Shown piece after piece: positions 51,029 to 60,311 of a stretch of 64,000 bases of DNA (position 1 is its first letter; each line of letters starts with the position of its first letter). The DNA comes from JBMNPT01 sp050943735 (GTDB lineage Bacteria > Bacillota > Clostridia > Oscillospirales > RGIG577): the NCBI GenBank assembly GCA_050943735.1, contig JBMNPT010000005.1, positions 73,466 to 137,465 of the forward strand. Direction: 5' to 3'. The notes under the pieces are model-generated. The model saw nothing but the letters and a program-made list of their open reading frames with translations, was not told the origin of the DNA and ran no database searches. The translations under genes and the position numbers were made by a program.

Positions 51029-53125
51029 TTGAAGGGAAAACGTTGGATTTTTCGGGAATACGCGCAAAACAGAATAGAAGAAGTGCGGGCATTTTCCCGG
51101 GAGTGCGGATGTTCCCCACTGGTGGCACTGTTGATGCTCAACCGCGGAGTGAATCAGCCGGAGCAGGCCCGGTGTTTTCTGGCCCATGAGTGGTGCGGCC
51201 TGCCCGACCCCTTTGCCATGAAGGGTATGGAGGCTGCCTGTCGGCGCATCTGTCAGGCTTTGCAGCAGGATGAAGAAGTGGTGGTCTACGGCGATTACGA
51301 TGTGGATGGAATCACCTCCAGCAGTGTACTGGTTCTCTATCTGCGTGAGATGGGCCTTCGGGCGGGGTACTACATTCCTGACCGAATGGAGGAAGGCTAT
51401 GGCGTCAACCAGGAAGCGGTGAAAGCACTGGCCCAGTCAGGCGTGAAACTGCTCATCACAGTGGATTGCGGAGTCACAGCCTGTGCAGAAGTGGAACTGG
51501 CCCGTCAGCTGGGTATGGACGTGCTCATCACCGACCATCACGAGTGCGGGGAAATGCTGCCTCAAAACTGTACAGTGGTCAACCCGCGGCAGGAGGACTG
51601 TCCCTATCCGTTTAAGGAGCTGGCTGGCGTGGGAGTGGCATTCAAGCTGATCTGTGCGCTGCAGCAGTACCGGGGACTTCCTGTGGATGATGCGTTTATT
51701 AACCGATACGTGGACCTGGTGGCAGTGGGTACGGTGGCGGATGTGATGCCGCTGCAGGGCGAGAACCGCACCATTGTACAGCGGGGATTGGAGTTGTTGG
51801 AACACAGCCGGCGGCCGGGTGTGCGGGCGCTGCTCTCCCGCAGCGGGGTGGCGGATGGCAAAAAACTCACAGCGGGAACGGTGAGTTTTTCCATGGCGCC
51901 CCGTATCAATGCGGCGGGACGAGTGGGTTGTGCGGGCCGTGCGGTGGGCCTGTTTCTCACCCAGGATCCACATGAGGCCGCAGAGCTGGCGGAAGAACTC
52001 TGTCAGGAAAACCAGCTGCGGCAAAAAACCGAAAATGACATTATGCAGCAGGCATTGGCCATGCTGGAACAGCAGAACTTTGACCCATTGGAGCGGCGAG
52101 TGGCGGTGCTGTGGCAGGAGGGATGGCACCATGGGGTCATCGGTATCGTGGCCTCCCGCATCAGTGACTTGTACAGCTGTCCGGTGATTCTCATTTCTCT
52201 GGAGGGAGAAAAAGGCAAAGGCTCAGGCCGCAGCATTCCGGGGTTTAATCTCTATGAGGCTCTGGAACACTGCGCTAGCAGGCTCACCAAATTCGGAGGG
52301 CACGCTTTGGCGGCGGGGCTTTCTCTGGAGAGAGAGCAGCTGGAGAATTTTCGCCAGGAAATGGAAGAGTATGCCCGGCAGCATCTGGACCCAGCCTGTA
52401 TGGTACCGGCCATCTATGTGGACGGTACGTTGGAAGAGGAACATCTCACCATGGAAGTGGCCCGGGAGCTATCCAAGCTGGAGCCTTATGGAGTGGGCAA
52501 TCCAACGCCGGTGTTTCATATCCCGGATATGACATTGGCGGATATCATTCCCATCAGCAACGACAAACATTTGCGGCTCACCCTGAAAAAAGGGGATGTG
52601 ACCCTCACCGGACTGGCCTTTTCCACCAGCAGTCAGGAGCTGCACCTCAGCCGGGGAGACCAGGTGGATGTGGTAGGGCAGCTGGACATCAATCTGTACC
52701 GGGGACGGGAGAGCCTGCAATTTATTTTGAAGGATGCCCGACTGAGCCAGCGGCAGCAGCGGGAAGGGCAGTATTACCGAGAACTGTACCAGAGCATCCG
52801 GGAGAGGACAGCGGAAGCGCAGCAGGTACGTCCGGTAATTCCCGGACGGGAGAGTTTTGTGGCGGTGTACCGCTACATCCGACAGAATGCCGCAGACGGG
52901 AGGCAATTCCGAGGCGCTCTGGATACACTGGAACGTGACATTTCCTGGTACTCTCACATTCAGCTCAATTACGCCACCATGCGGATTTGCCTGGAAGTGC
53001 TGGAGGAGCTGGGGCTGGCCATCTGCCAGGAAGAGGGACAGGATATTCATATCACACTGTGTCAGAATGAAGGAAAGGTCAATCTGAACGCCTCTGAGAT
53101 ATTACAAAAGCTGAGGTCTTTGTGA
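51029..53125 (+). CDS. recJ: Single-stranded-DNA-specific exonuclease RecJ
   Basis: This 698-residue DHH-family 5'-3' exonuclease acts in repair and recombination. It has GDYDVDGITSS for metal binding, TVDCGV, the DHH motif ITDHHECG, VAVGTVADVMPL, and a DHHA1 domain with GGHALAAGLSL. A C-terminal OB-type and further domain follow, as in Firmicute RecJ. The start is TTG 51029, five bases after AAGGAGG; the GTG at 51008 is upstream of that site. It opens a long run of six close genes. Confidence 0.94.
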   Translation: MKGKRWIFREYAQNRIEEVRAFSRECGCSPLVALLMLNRGVNQPEQARCFLAHEWCGLPDPFAMKGMEAACRRICQALQQDEEVVVYGDYDVDGITSSSVLVLYLREMGLRAGYYIPDRMEEGYGVNQEAVKALAQSGVKLLITVDCGVTACAEVELARQLGMDVLITDHHECGEMLPQNCTVVNPRQEDCPYPFKELAGVGVAFKLICALQQYRGLPVDDAFINRYVDLVAVGTVADVMPLQGENRTIVQRGLELLEHSRRPGVRALLSRSGVADGKKLTAGTVSFSMAPRINAAGRVGCAGRAVGLFLTQDPHEAAELAEELCQENQLRQKTENDIMQQALAMLEQQNFDPLERRVAVLWQEGWHHGVIGIVASRISDLYSCPVILISLEGEKGKGSGRSIPGFNLYEALEHCASRLTKFGGHALAAGLSLEREQLENFRQEMEEYARQHLDPACMVPAIYVDGTLEEEHLTMEVARELSKLEPYGVGNPTPVFHIPDMTLADIIPISNDKHLRLTLKKGDVTLTGLAFSTSSQELHLSRGDQVDVVGQLDINLYRGRESLQFILKDARLSQRQQREGQYYRELYQSIRERTAEAQQVRPVIPGRESFVAVYRYIRQNAADGRQFRGALDTLERDISWYSHIQLNYATMRICLEVLEELGLAICQEEGQDIHITLCQNEGKVNLNASEILQKLRSL

Positions 53126-53144
53126 CCCGGCAGGGGGGAACTGT

Positions 53145-55352
53145 ATGCAAATCGATCTGGATAGAGAATTTTCCATATTGGAGGAAAAAATAGCGGCCTA
53201 TATGCCCGGGTTTGACCGGGAATTGCTGCGCAAAGCACTGGATGTGGCCTATGAGGCCCATGACGGCCAGATGCGCAAATCGGGCGAACCCTATATCATT
53301 CACCCAATCGCGGTGGCCAATATCATTGCGGAAATCGGCCTGGATCTGGAATCGGTGATGGCCGGTCTGCTGCACGATGTCATTGAGGATACCTCGGTGG
53401 GGTATGATCAGGTGAAAGCCATGTTTGGCAAAGATGTGGCCGATCTGGTGGATGGGGTGACCAAATTGGGTCAGATTCCCTATTCCTCCCGAGAGGAGCA
53501 GCAGGTGGAGAACCTGCGCAAGATGATTCTGGCCATGGCCAAAGATGTGAGGGTCATCCTCATCAAACTGGCGGACCGGCTGCACAATATGCGCACCATC
53601 GCCGCTATGCCCGAGGCCAAGCAGCGGCTCAAGGCGCTGGAAACCATGGAGGTTTATTCTCCTCTGGCGCACCGTCTGGGTATGAGTAAGATCAAAACCG
53701 AGTTGGAGGATATTTCCATTCGGTATCTGGATCCGGTGGGTTGTGAGGAGATCATCCGCACAGTGGCGGAAAAGCAGGAGCACAATACCGGATTTGTGGA
53801 CCATGTGAAAAAGCAGATTCACGACCGGCTGGAAAAATTGGGTATCAAACATCACATTGAGGGCCGTACCAAACATGTGTATTCCATTTACCGCAAAATT
53901 TACGGCCAGGGCAAAAGCTTTGACGAGCTATATGATCTGTTTGCAGTGCGGGTGATTGTGGACAGCGTCATTGACTGCTATAACGTATTGGGCGTGGTGC
54001 ATGATATGTACACCCCCATTCCGGGTCGGTTCAAGGACTACATTTCCACTCCTAAGCCCAATATGTATCAATCCCTGCATACCACTGTCATCGGAGTGGA
54101 AGGGCTGCTTTTCGAGGTGCAGATCCGCACCTGGGAGATGCACAAGACAGCGGAATACGGCATTGCCGCCCACTGGAAATATAAGGCGGGGGTACAGGGC
54201 AGCAGTTCCAGCGATCAAAAACTGGCATGGATTCGCCAGCTGTTGGAGGTGCAGAAGGATACGCTGGACCCGGAGGATTTCATGCGCACCCTGAAAATTG
54301 ACATGTTCTCCGATGAGGTGTTTGTGTTCACCCCCCAGGGAGATGTGATCAATTTGCCGCTGGGCGCCAACGCCATTGATTTTGCCTATGCCATTCACAC
54401 TCAGGTGGGCAATCATATGAACGGCTGCAAGGTCAACGGCCGGATTATGCCCATCGATTACGTGCTGCAAAACGGAGATATCATTGAGGTCATTACTTCC
54501 GCCAATGGCAGCCCCAATCTGGACTGGGTCAAGATGGTCAAGACTTCCGGTGCCAAAAATAAAATCCGGCAGTGGTTCAAACGGGAAAAACGGGATGAAA
54601 ACATTGTCCGGGGCAAGGAGGAAGTGGAAAAGGAGCTGCGGAAAAACGGTTACAAAATGGAGCAGCTGCTGCATCCGCAGATTTTGCCCAGCGTGCTGAA
54701 AAAATTCCACATCAACGATGTGGAGGATTTGTACGCCAGTGTGGGCTACGGCGGCATTTCGGTGCACAATGTGCTCATCAAGGTACAGACTGAGGTCAAC
54801 CGGCTGGCGAGAGAGAGTCTGCCTCAGGATACCCAATCCATTGCGGAAAAGATCAACGCCAGTGCCCAGACTCGTCCACAGCCCAAAAAGCATGGCAACA
54901 GCGGTGTGGTGGTGGAAGGCGTTGACAATGTGCTCATCAAATTCGCCAAGTGCTGCAACCCGCTGCCCGGTGATGAGATCATCGGTTTTATCACCAAGGG
55001 CTTTGGGGTATCCATTCACAAAAAAGACTGTCCCAATGCCATTGCCAGCATTGTCAATGAACAGGACAGCGGGCGGTGGATTCCCGTACACTGGGAAAAC
55101 GTGGAAGGCGGTAAATTTGAAAGCGGCATCCAGCTGGTGGCCAGGGACCGGATCGGCCTGCTGGCGGATGTGGTGAATATTTTTGCCAACATGCATATGA
55201 ATCTGCACAACGTAAATACCCGGGAGGGCAAGGATGGTTTTGCCACCCTCAATATCACTGTGGAGCTGGAAAATGTGAGTCAGCTGCAAGTGGTGATGAA
55301 AAAACTCTCCAAGGTGTCGGGCGTGATTGATGTACGCCGGGGTGTGCAGTAA
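53145..55352 (+). CDS. rel: Bifunctional (p)ppGpp synthetase/hydrolase
   Basis: This 735-residue RSH protein makes and breaks the stringent response alarmone. The hydrolase domain has HPIAVANI and the HDVIEDT motif (H77, D78, E81, D82). The synthetase domain has YDLFAVRVIV and RFKDYISTPKPNMYQSLHTT. TGS (VFTPQGDVINLPLGANAIDFAYAIH) and C-terminal ACT domains follow. Both catalytic halves look intact. It sits between recJ and dtd, the usual Firmicute order. Confidence 0.96.
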   Translation: MQIDLDREFSILEEKIAAYMPGFDRELLRKALDVAYEAHDGQMRKSGEPYIIHPIAVANIIAEIGLDLESVMAGLLHDVIEDTSVGYDQVKAMFGKDVADLVDGVTKLGQIPYSSREEQQVENLRKMILAMAKDVRVILIKLADRLHNMRTIAAMPEAKQRLKALETMEVYSPLAHRLGMSKIKTELEDISIRYLDPVGCEEIIRTVAEKQEHNTGFVDHVKKQIHDRLEKLGIKHHIEGRTKHVYSIYRKIYGQGKSFDELYDLFAVRVIVDSVIDCYNVLGVVHDMYTPIPGRFKDYISTPKPNMYQSLHTTVIGVEGLLFEVQIRTWEMHKTAEYGIAAHWKYKAGVQGSSSSDQKLAWIRQLLEVQKDTLDPEDFMRTLKIDMFSDEVFVFTPQGDVINLPLGANAIDFAYAIHTQVGNHMNGCKVNGRIMPIDYVLQNGDIIEVITSANGSPNLDWVKMVKTSGAKNKIRQWFKREKRDENIVRGKEEVEKELRKNGYKMEQLLHPQILPSVLKKFHINDVEDLYASVGYGGISVHNVLIKVQTEVNRLARESLPQDTQSIAEKINASAQTRPQPKKHGNSGVVVEGVDNVLIKFAKCCNPLPGDEIIGFITKGFGVSIHKKDCPNAIASIVNEQDSGRWIPVHWENVEGGKFESGIQLVARDRIGLLADVVNIFANMHMNLHNVNTREGKDGFATLNITVELENVSQLQVVMKKLSKVSGVIDVRRGVQ

Positions 55353-55361
55353 GGAGGAGCT

Positions 55362-55835
55362 ATGATCGCAGTCATTCAACGAGTCAAATCCTCTTCGGTC
55401 ACCATTGCCGGACAGGTGGTGGGTCAGATCGGACAGGGGTTCAATGTATTGCTGGGCGTACAGGACGACGATCAGCAGGAAGATTTGGATTTTCTGGTGA
55501 AAAAAATCCCCATGTTGCGGGTATTTGAGGACGATGAGGGAAAGATGAACCGTTCTCTGCTGGATGTGAATGGGGAAATGCTGGTAATCAGTCAGTTTAC
55601 CCTGTTGGCCGATTGCCGGCGGGGGAACCGGCCCAGTTTCATTCATGCGGCCCGACCGGAGGTGGCCATTCCCTATTATGAGGCGTTTCTCCGCCGGATG
55701 GAGGAGAGCGGCGTGCGGCGGGTGGCCCATGGAGAGTTTGGAGCCGATATGCAGGTGGACATCTGCAACGATGGACCGGTGACCATTGTACTCAACAGCC
55801 GGGATTATCTGGACGGAAAGGGGAGAGGGAAATGA
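55362..55835 (+). CDS. dtd: D-aminoacyl-tRNA deacylase
   Basis: This 157-residue enzyme removes D-amino acids (and Gly from tRNA-Ala) from mischarged tRNA. It shows the start RVKSSSVTIAGQVVGQIGQG, the SQFTL motif and the NRPSF and NDGPVTI motifs of the DTD family, including the Gly-cisPro type C-terminal segment GPVT. It follows rel by 9 bases and its stop overlaps the next start (ATGA). Confidence 0.95.
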   Translation: MIAVIQRVKSSSVTIAGQVVGQIGQGFNVLLGVQDDDQQEDLDFLVKKIPMLRVFEDDEGKMNRSLLDVNGEMLVISQFTLLADCRRGNRPSFIHAARPEVAIPYYEAFLRRMEESGVRRVAHGEFGADMQVDICNDGPVTIVLNSRDYLDGKGRGK

Positions 55836-56470
55836 AGATTTTGACCATGCCGGTGGGAGCCTTCCAGACCAACTGTTATCTGGTGTGGGACGAATCCACC
55901 CACGAAGGAGTGGTGATCGACCCGGGGTACGACGCCCGGGGCATTTTGATGAAAGCGGCCAAAGAGGGGATTCAGCTGCGGTATATTCTCCTCACCCATG
56001 GACATGTGGACCATGTGACCGCTGCCCAGGAGATCCGGGAAAAAACCGGTGCCCAAACAGTGATCGGCCAGGGAGACGCCCACTATCTGATCGAAAATGA
56101 AACCGACGGGCTGGGAATGTACTACCCCACTTCCTATCCGAATACCGCACCCGACCGGACGGTACAGGAGGGGGATGTGATCCGGGTGACGGATCAACTT
56201 CAGTTCCGTGTGCTGGAAACCCCAGGCCATACAGCGGGTGGTGTTTGTTTCCTGTGCGGAGAGGTGCTGTTTTCCGGAGATACCCTGTTTGCCGGGTCCT
56301 GCGGGCGGACGGATCTGTCCACTGGCAGTTTTCCGGAAATTCTGCGTTCTCTCAAGAGGCTGGCGGAGTTGGAAGGAGATTATCGGGTGCTCAGCGGTCA
56401 TGGGGAAGAAACCACGCTGGCCTGGGAACGCCGGTATAATCCCTACATCCGGGAGGCGATGTCATGCTGA
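55832..56470 (+). CDS. MBL-fold hydrolase, glyoxalase II-like
   Basis: This 212-residue protein has the metal motif THGHVDH (HxHxDH form), LETPGHTAGGV, FSGDTLF and a late SGHGEETTL histidine. These are the landmarks of short glyoxalase II-like MBL proteins, which hydrolyse thioesters. The rel-dtd-MBL-hemZ order is common in Clostridia. The substrate is not known. It overlaps dtd by 4 bases and hemZ by 7. Confidence 0.9.
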   Translation: MKILTMPVGAFQTNCYLVWDESTHEGVVIDPGYDARGILMKAAKEGIQLRYILLTHGHVDHVTAAQEIREKTGAQTVIGQGDAHYLIENETDGLGMYYPTSYPNTAPDRTVQEGDVIRVTDQLQFRVLETPGHTAGGVCFLCGEVLFSGDTLFAGSCGRTDLSTGSFPEILRSLKRLAELEGDYRVLSGHGEETTLAWERRYNPYIREAMSC

Positions 56471-57921
56471 TTCATCTGGTGGGATTTGAGCATGACCGGA
56501 GCACCGACAATCTGGTGCGGGCGTTTTTCCCAGGAGCGGAAGTCATCCCGGCGGACCAGCGTACGCCGGATGGAATTCTCACCTGCCAGATGGAGCAAAG
56601 TGGCTCCCTTGTCACGTTTCATGTGGAGGCCCGGTTCCCGGAACTGGGAGAGAGCCGGTGTGACTGGCAGGCGCATGCGCAGGAGGAATCGGAGCGCAAG
56701 CAAAAGAGCAAACAGGCGGTGTATCAAACCTTGCGGCAGCTCAGGGGCGATTTGCCCTGGGGTACGCTGGTGGGAGTCCGTCCCACCAAATTGCTGCGGG
56801 ATTTGGAAGAAAAGGGCTGTTCCCGGGAGGAGTGCGGACGGCAGTTCCGAGAGGAATACCTGGTGTCCGATCAGAAAACCGCGTTGGCGCTGGACACCTA
56901 CCGCAATGAGCGAGAGGTATTGAGCCGGGTGCGGCCCGACGGTATTTCTGCCTATGTGTCCATTCCCTTCTGCCCCACCCGCTGCCGGTACTGCTCCTTT
57001 GTATCAGGGGCGCTGGACGCCATGCGAAAATACATTCCCGATTATATGCGCTGTCTGCTGCGGGAGATTGAAACCCGGGGAAAGGCCATTGTCCAGACCG
57101 GGCGGCCTTTGCAGACAGTATACATTGGCGGCGGAACTCCCACCGTGTTGGAGCCCCATGATTTGCGGCGGTTGCTGCATGCAGTGCGCACCCATCTGGA
57201 TTTTTCCCAGGTGCAGGAATTTACGGTGGAATGCGGCCGTCCGGATACCATTACGCCCGAAAAGCTGGCCCTGCTGCAAGAATTTGGAGTGGATCGCATC
57301 AGCATCAACCCTCAGACCATGAATGATGATACATTGGAGCGCATCGGACGGCGGCATACGGCGGAGCAGATTCGTCAGGCTTTTGCGCTGGCCCGCTCCA
57401 TGGGGTTTGACAACATCAATATGGACCTGATCGCGGGACTGGATGGGGAAGAACCGGCCCATTTCCGGCATACGCTGGAAGAGGTGCTGGCGCTGCGCCC
57501 GGAGAACATCACACTGCATACTCTGGCTAAGAAAAAGGGTTCCGACTGGAGCAACGAGGACAAAGTTCAAAAAAATTTTACAAAACATGCGGGATTTTCG
57601 GTAGAACAGATGCTGAGCGATGCGTATAATGGATTCATAGGGCAGGGATATGAGCCGTATTACATGTACCGTCAGAAAAACATGCTGGGCAATTTTGAGA
57701 ATGTTTCTTATTGTCGGGATGGGAAATTCGGGCTGTACAATGTGGTCATCATGCAGGAGTACCATACCATTGTGGCCATGGGTGCCGGAGGAGTGAGTAA
57801 GGTGGTATTGCCTGGCATCATTCGCCGCCGGCCCAATCCCAAATATCCCTATGAATACATCGGCAGAATCGAAGAAATTCTCTCCGCACTGCCGGCAAAG
57901 GAGCTTTCGTATGATCTGTGA
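56464..57921 (+). CDS. hemZ: HemZ-type radical SAM protein (coproporphyrinogen dehydrogenase)
   Basis: This 485-residue radical SAM enzyme has an N-terminal domain of about 150 residues followed by the iron-sulfur motif CPTRCRYC (C170, C174, C177), then GGGTPTVL and HTLAKKKGS. It matches HemZ, related to HemN, which acts on coproporphyrinogen III without oxygen. No other haem gene is present, so the actual substrate in this organism is uncertain. It overlaps the flanking genes on both sides. Confidence 0.88.
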   Translation: MLIHLVGFEHDRSTDNLVRAFFPGAEVIPADQRTPDGILTCQMEQSGSLVTFHVEARFPELGESRCDWQAHAQEESERKQKSKQAVYQTLRQLRGDLPWGTLVGVRPTKLLRDLEEKGCSREECGRQFREEYLVSDQKTALALDTYRNEREVLSRVRPDGISAYVSIPFCPTRCRYCSFVSGALDAMRKYIPDYMRCLLREIETRGKAIVQTGRPLQTVYIGGGTPTVLEPHDLRRLLHAVRTHLDFSQVQEFTVECGRPDTITPEKLALLQEFGVDRISINPQTMNDDTLERIGRRHTAEQIRQAFALARSMGFDNINMDLIAGLDGEEPAHFRHTLEEVLALRPENITLHTLAKKKGSDWSNEDKVQKNFTKHAGFSVEQMLSDAYNGFIGQGYEPYYMYRQKNMLGNFENVSYCRDGKFGLYNVVIMQEYHTIVAMGAGGVSKVVLPGIIRRRPNPKYPYEYIGRIEEILSALPAKELSYDL

Positions 57922-58843
57922 TATTCAGGTGGTCAACAATATGGTGGAAAATCATTCCATCAAAGAGTACATTCAACGCTATGAAGCCCAGTTTGACGCA
58001 CGCATTCAGGGCATTGCGGAAGAGATTGCACGCGGTGTGGGGCAAAGGCAGATTGTACTGGTGGCGGGGCCTTCCAGTTGTGGCAAAACTACATTTACTC
58101 TCAAATTGAATCATGCTTTGCAACAGTTGGGAATCGCTTCTCAAACCGTTTCGTTGGATGATTTTTATTTGGATCGTCAGCGTGCCCCTCGAAAAGAGGA
58201 TGGCAGTTTTGATTATGAAACAGTGGAGTCCCTGGATCTGCAGGAAATTGAACGCTGTTTTGCTCAATTGTTGGAACAAGGCAGTGCGGATATGCCGCTT
58301 TTCAGTTTCAAATTGGGCCGCGCTTTGGAGGAGAGAAAACATGTGGAATTGCCTTCCAATGGCGTGGTGCTGGTAGAGGGAATGCATGCTCTCAGTTCCC
58401 GGCTGCGGCAATATTTTCCCGATGAACATACCCTCCGAATTTATATCAGTCTGCGCAGCAATTTGTTTGCCGGAGAAAATGTGCTTTTGGACAAGCGATA
58501 TTTGCGGATTCTAAGACGTATGGTTCGGGATTATAAATTCCGGGCATCGGGGCCGGAAAAGACCTTGTGTATGTGGATGGATGTAATGGATGGTGATATG
58601 CTGTATGTGGAGCCCTTTGAACACACAGCAGACATTCGGATCGACTCCTTCTTCCCTTATGAAGCGGGGGTGCTCAAACCCATGGCCGAGCAATTGCTGG
58701 CAATGGTTCCCCATGAGAGTCGGTATTATCATCTCAGCCAGGGGATCTTGCAAAAGTTGGAACGGGTAGATGTGATTGAAGAAACCCTTCTGCCGGGAAC
58801 ATCTCTGCTGCGCGAATTTGTGGGTGACAGTATCTATTATTAA
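57911..58843 (+). CDS. Uridine kinase-like nucleoside kinase
   Basis: This 310-residue P-loop kinase has Walker A GPSSCGKTTF (from residue 53), SLDDFYLDR and DYETVESLDL, then LVEGMHAL, as in the uridine kinase/phosphoribulokinase group. An N-terminal 40-residue helical region is present (the larger relatives add a TGS/ThrRS-like part, absent here). ATG 57911 with AAAGGAG overlaps the hemZ end by 11 bases. Uridine is the likely but unproved substrate. Confidence 0.85.
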   Translation: MICDIQVVNNMVENHSIKEYIQRYEAQFDARIQGIAEEIARGVGQRQIVLVAGPSSCGKTTFTLKLNHALQQLGIASQTVSLDDFYLDRQRAPRKEDGSFDYETVESLDLQEIERCFAQLLEQGSADMPLFSFKLGRALEERKHVELPSNGVVLVEGMHALSSRLRQYFPDEHTLRIYISLRSNLFAGENVLLDKRYLRILRRMVRDYKFRASGPEKTLCMWMDVMDGDMLYVEPFEHTADIRIDSFFPYEAGVLKPMAEQLLAMVPHESRYYHLSQGILQKLERVDVIEETLLPGTSLLREFVGDSIYY

Positions 58844-58857
58844 TTCAGACCAATGCA

Positions 58858-58885
58858 TTGCATTTTTTTGGAAAATGTGTATAAT
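58858..58885 (+). promoter_or_regulatory. Promoter of the zinc-ribbon gene
   Basis: TTGCAT (58858-58863), a 16-base spacer and TATAAT (58880-58885). Confidence 0.75.
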
Positions 58886-58954
58886 ATAGGTGAGAGTTTT
58901 TTCTTTTGTTTAGGCAACCCTACAAATATAGTGCATAGAATGGAGGAAAACAGG

Positions 58955-59404
58955 ATGGGAGTATTTGATCAATTTGTCAATAAGGCGAAAAGCAGCGCAC
59001 AGGTGGCGGGGCAAAAAGCCAATGAGCTGATGGAGATTACCAAGCTGTCCATGTCTCAGTCGGAAAAGAACGACGAGGTGAATAAACTGTATGCTGAAAT
59101 GGGATGTATGGTTTATGAAGCTTATCTGAACAATGATCCTTCCACTGAAGAGCTGCATGCAAAGTGTGCCCTGGTGGATGCCAAACTGGCTGAGATCAAG
59201 GAGATTCGCGAAAAGATCAACCAGCTGAAAAAGATCAAGGTCTGTGCCAAATGCGGTGAGGAAAATCCCAGTGACAATCAGTACTGTGCGCAGTGCGGGG
59301 AAAAGTTGCCGGACGCTCCTCAGGAAAACATTGTGGTAGAGGACTATGTGGTGCAGGAGCCCGAAGCCGAGGCTGCTGACAAAACAGAAGAAGCAGGCGA
59401 ATAA
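58955..59404 (+). CDS. Coiled-coil protein with C-terminal zinc ribbon
   Basis: This 149-residue protein has an N-terminal helical region (VFDQFVNKAKSSAQVAGQKANE), a coiled coil to about residue 92, a zinc ribbon CAKCGEENPSDNQYCAQCG and an acidic tail. The form is frequent in Clostridia, with no proved role. GGAGG precedes ATG 58955. It has its own promoter, and a terminator separates it from the phosphorylase gene. Confidence 0.78.
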   Translation: MGVFDQFVNKAKSSAQVAGQKANELMEITKLSMSQSEKNDEVNKLYAEMGCMVYEAYLNNDPSTEELHAKCALVDAKLAEIKEIREKINQLKKIKVCAKCGEENPSDNQYCAQCGEKLPDAPQENIVVEDYVVQEPEAEAADKTEEAGE

Positions 59405-59414
59405 AACAAGCTGC

Positions 59415-59447
59415 AGAGGGCGAGGCCGGACGGCCCGCCCTCTTTTT
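59415..59447 (+). terminator. Terminator after the zinc-ribbon gene
   Basis: A GC-rich stem AGAGGGCG-GGCCG/CGGCC-CGCCCTCT with one mismatch and a short T-run. Confidence 0.8.
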
Positions 59448-59469
59448 GTACTGGAGAGGAGAATGAACC

Positions 59470-60294
59470 ATGGGCGGCATGCAAATGGAGCAATATGTAA
59501 AAGCCTGTCGGGCGGTGGAACAGAAATGGCCCCATCGGGCTACCAAAGCGGTGGTGCTGGGCTCGGGACTGGGATTTATGACTGATTTGTTGGAGAAAAA
59601 AATCGAGTTTTCCTATGCTGAAATTCCTGGGTTTCCGCCTGCTACTGTTCGCACCCAGGCTGGCCGCATGGCCTGCGGCCTGTTGGATGGAGAACCAGTT
59701 CTGATGATGAATGGCCGGTTTCACTATTATGAGGGACATTCCATGGAGCAGGTGGTGTTTCCCATCCGAGTGCTGCGGTTGCTGGGGGTACAGCGGCTGG
59801 TCCTCACCAATGCTGCCGGCGGGATCAACTCTACCTTTTCTCCCGGGACCATTATGCTGATCACTGATCATATCAAGTTGATGGGAGATAGCCCTCTGCG
59901 GGGGATCAATCTGGAAGAGTTTGGACCACGATTCCCTGATATGAGTTACATTTATACCCCGGCTCTGCGTCAGACGGCTCTTGAAGTGGCTGCGAAACAG
60001 GGCATTACACTGCGGGAAGGGGTCTACGGATATGCCTTTGGCCCCCAGTATGAGACCCCTGCCGAAGTGCGTGCACTGGGAATTTTGGGAGCGGACGCAG
60101 TGGGAATGAGTACGGCGCCGGAGGCCATTGCTGCGGCACATTGCGGTATGGAGGTGCTGGGACTCTCCTGCATCAGCAATATGGCAGCGGGAATTACCGG
60201 GAAACCTCTCAGTGACGAGGAAGTACATGAAACAGCTGCCGCCAATCGGGACAAGCTCAGTGGATTGGTGCGGGGCATTCTGGCAAAACTATAA
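59470..60294 (+). CDS. punA: Purine nucleoside phosphorylase (trimeric type)
   Basis: This 274-residue enzyme splits inosine and guanosine with phosphate. It shows AVVLGSGLG, GRFHYYEGH, LTNAAGGIN, DHIKLMGDSPL, the signature GVYGYAFGPQYETPAEVRA and MSTAPEAIAA, all of the low-mass trimeric PNP group. The first ATG is used, after GGAGAGGAG. It is 17 bases before the deaminase gene and likely co-transcribed with it, linking nucleoside breakdown. Confidence 0.93.
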   Translation: MGGMQMEQYVKACRAVEQKWPHRATKAVVLGSGLGFMTDLLEKKIEFSYAEIPGFPPATVRTQAGRMACGLLDGEPVLMMNGRFHYYEGHSMEQVVFPIRVLRLLGVQRLVLTNAAGGINSTFSPGTIMLITDHIKLMGDSPLRGINLEEFGPRFPDMSYIYTPALRQTALEVAAKQGITLREGVYGYAFGPQYETPAEVRALGILGADAVGMSTAPEAIAAAHCGMEVLGLSCISNMAAGITGKPLSDEEVHETAAANRDKLSGLVRGILAKL

Positions 60295-60311
60295 CGGAAA
60301 GGGAGAAAAAT

